Of a stretch of DNA of 7,863 nucleotides, positions 7,256-7,863 are shown one piece after another (position 1 is the first letter of the stretch; the number at the start of each line of letters is the position of its first letter). The notes under the pieces are model-generated. The model was not told the origin of the DNA. It saw only the letters and a program-made list of their open reading frames with translations, and ran no database searches. This DNA is from Hyphomicrobiales bacterium (GTDB lineage: Bacteria; Pseudomonadota; Alphaproteobacteria; Rhizobiales; Kaistiaceae), in the NCBI GenBank assembly GCA_017305815.1, contig JAFKJZ010000540.1, forward strand, positions 1 through 7,863, in the 5' to 3' direction. A program made the translations under genes and the position numbers.

Positions 7256-7863
7256 ATGGCGGGATATTTGATCGTCGGCGGCTATGGCCATGTCGGGCAG
7301 AGGATCGCCGCGCGGCTGGTCCGGGCGGGCGCCGCGGGCGTGTGGATCGCCGGCCGGGACGGCGCGCGGGCGCGATCGACGGCAGCCGCACTCGGCTGCG
7401 AAGGAGCCGTCATCGACATGGCCGATCCGGCCGGCTGGGACGCGGCGCCCGACGGGATCGGCACGGTCGTCGTCTGCATCGACCTCGCGACCGCCGATTT
7501 TCCCGCTACGGTGCTGGGGCGTGGGCTCGCCTATATCGACATCTCCGCGACCGACGCCGTGCTGGCGCGTGTCGAGGCGCTGGACGGGCTGGCGCGCCGG
7601 AGCGGCGGCAGCGCCGTGCTCTCCGTCGGCCTCGCGCCGGGTCTGACCAACCTGATGGCGCGCGAGGTTGTTGCGGATCTGGATCGGCCCGTGGGCGTCA
7701 CGATCGGCGTGCTGCTCGGTCTCGGCGACGCGCACGGCGCCGCCGCCGTGGACTGGACGCTGGACAATCTGCAGCCGCTCGGGCCGGGAGAGATCGTGCC
7801 GCTCGATTTCGGCGTCCCCGGCCGGGCCGTTCCCACCATCCCCTTCGCCTTCGCCGATCAGCA
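7256..7863 (+). CDS. saccharopine dehydrogenase family NAD(P)-binding protein, N-terminal part (runs off right edge)
   Basis: The frame opens at ATG 7256 and stays open to the window edge, giving 202 residues. It starts with a Rossmann fold: strand YLIVGG, motif G9-Y-G11-H-V-G14, then at the second strand end A32-G33-R34-D35, where the Arg suggests NADP(H) preference. Later come VVVCIDLAT (71-79), YIDISATD (93-100) and GLAPGLTNLMAREV (125-138), the segment typical of the saccharopine-dehydrogenase NADP-binding family. LGLGDAHGAAAVDWTLDNL (154-172) recurs in related bacterial proteins. AGGGA lies seven bases before the ATG, and GGAGG further up. Most bacterial members are of unknown substrate, so true saccharopine dehydrogenase activity should not be assumed. 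The divergent HxlR gene, only 39 bp (or 66 bp) away, probably regulates it. The C-terminal domain is outside the window. Confidence 0.8.
   Translation, partial: MAGYLIVGGYGHVGQRIAARLVRAGAAGVWIAGRDGARARSTAAALGCEGAVIDMADPAGWDAAPDGIGTVVVCIDLATADFPATVLGRGLAYIDISATDAVLARVEALDGLARRSGGSAVLSVGLAPGLTNLMAREVVADLDRPVGVTIGVLLGLGDAHGAAAVDWTLDNLQPLGPGEIVPLDFGVPGRAVPTIPFAFADQ

Noticed and set aside
6225..7391. A 388-codon minus-strand frame spanning the transporter and HxlR region
   Set aside because: It crosses the convergent junction, is Arg/Pro-rich and has no domain; the HxlR and transporter frames explain the region.
7217..7735. Upstream extension of the HxlR frame to about 301 residues
   Set aside because: The extension is antisense to the NAD(P)-binding protein gene and has no domain; HxlR proteins are about 100-130 residues.

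Overview
The window is GC-rich (by eye about two thirds GC, with codon third positions almost all G or C) and densely coded on both strands. Gene families, codon use and a promoter matching the alphaproteobacterial EcfG consensus all point to a chromosomal segment of an alphaproteobacterium, probably Hyphomicrobiales (Rhizobiales). I see no RNA gene, insertion sequence, integrase, CRISPR array or phage gene.

Layout from left to right. (1) Positions 1-1080, minus strand: the first 47 codons of an alpha/beta hydrolase, preceded by a complete LysR-type regulator. (2) Positions 1248-2453, plus strand: a 12-helix MFS exporter, divergent from the LysR gene across 167 bp. This is the classic arrangement in which the regulator controls its neighbour. 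(3) Positions 2455-2774: a short CsbD-family stress protein with its own candidate general-stress (EcfG) promoter and a strong intrinsic terminator. (4) Positions 5647-2786, minus strand: a two-gene unit, a DAO-type flavoprotein followed 36 bp later by an ALDH7-family aldehyde dehydrogenase. This is the AmaA/AmaB pair that takes L-pipecolate through piperideine-6-carboxylate (in equilibrium with aminoadipate semialdehyde) to L-2-aminoadipate in lysine catabolism. A candidate promoter and a helically phased set of GTCATGAC-type repeats lie upstream. (5) Positions 5854-6833, plus strand: a ZntB/CorA-type metal transporter split into two reading frames at a GTGA overlap. About 13-14 residues usually present at the junction are missing, so it looks like a recent small deletion with frameshift, or a translationally coupled two-part gene. 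(6) Positions 7216-6830, minus strand: an HxlR-family regulator that converges on the transporter, sharing the bases CTAG for both stop codons. It is divergent from (7) a saccharopine-dehydrogenase-family NAD(P)-binding protein that starts at 7256 and runs off the right edge.

The genes form several small regulator-plus-target modules (LysR/MFS, HxlR/saccharopine-dehydrogenase-like) around one catabolic operon. I found no convincing new multi-gene system. The most useful leads are the split transporter, the EcfG-type promoter before the CsbD gene, and the phased repeats upstream of the pipecolate operon.
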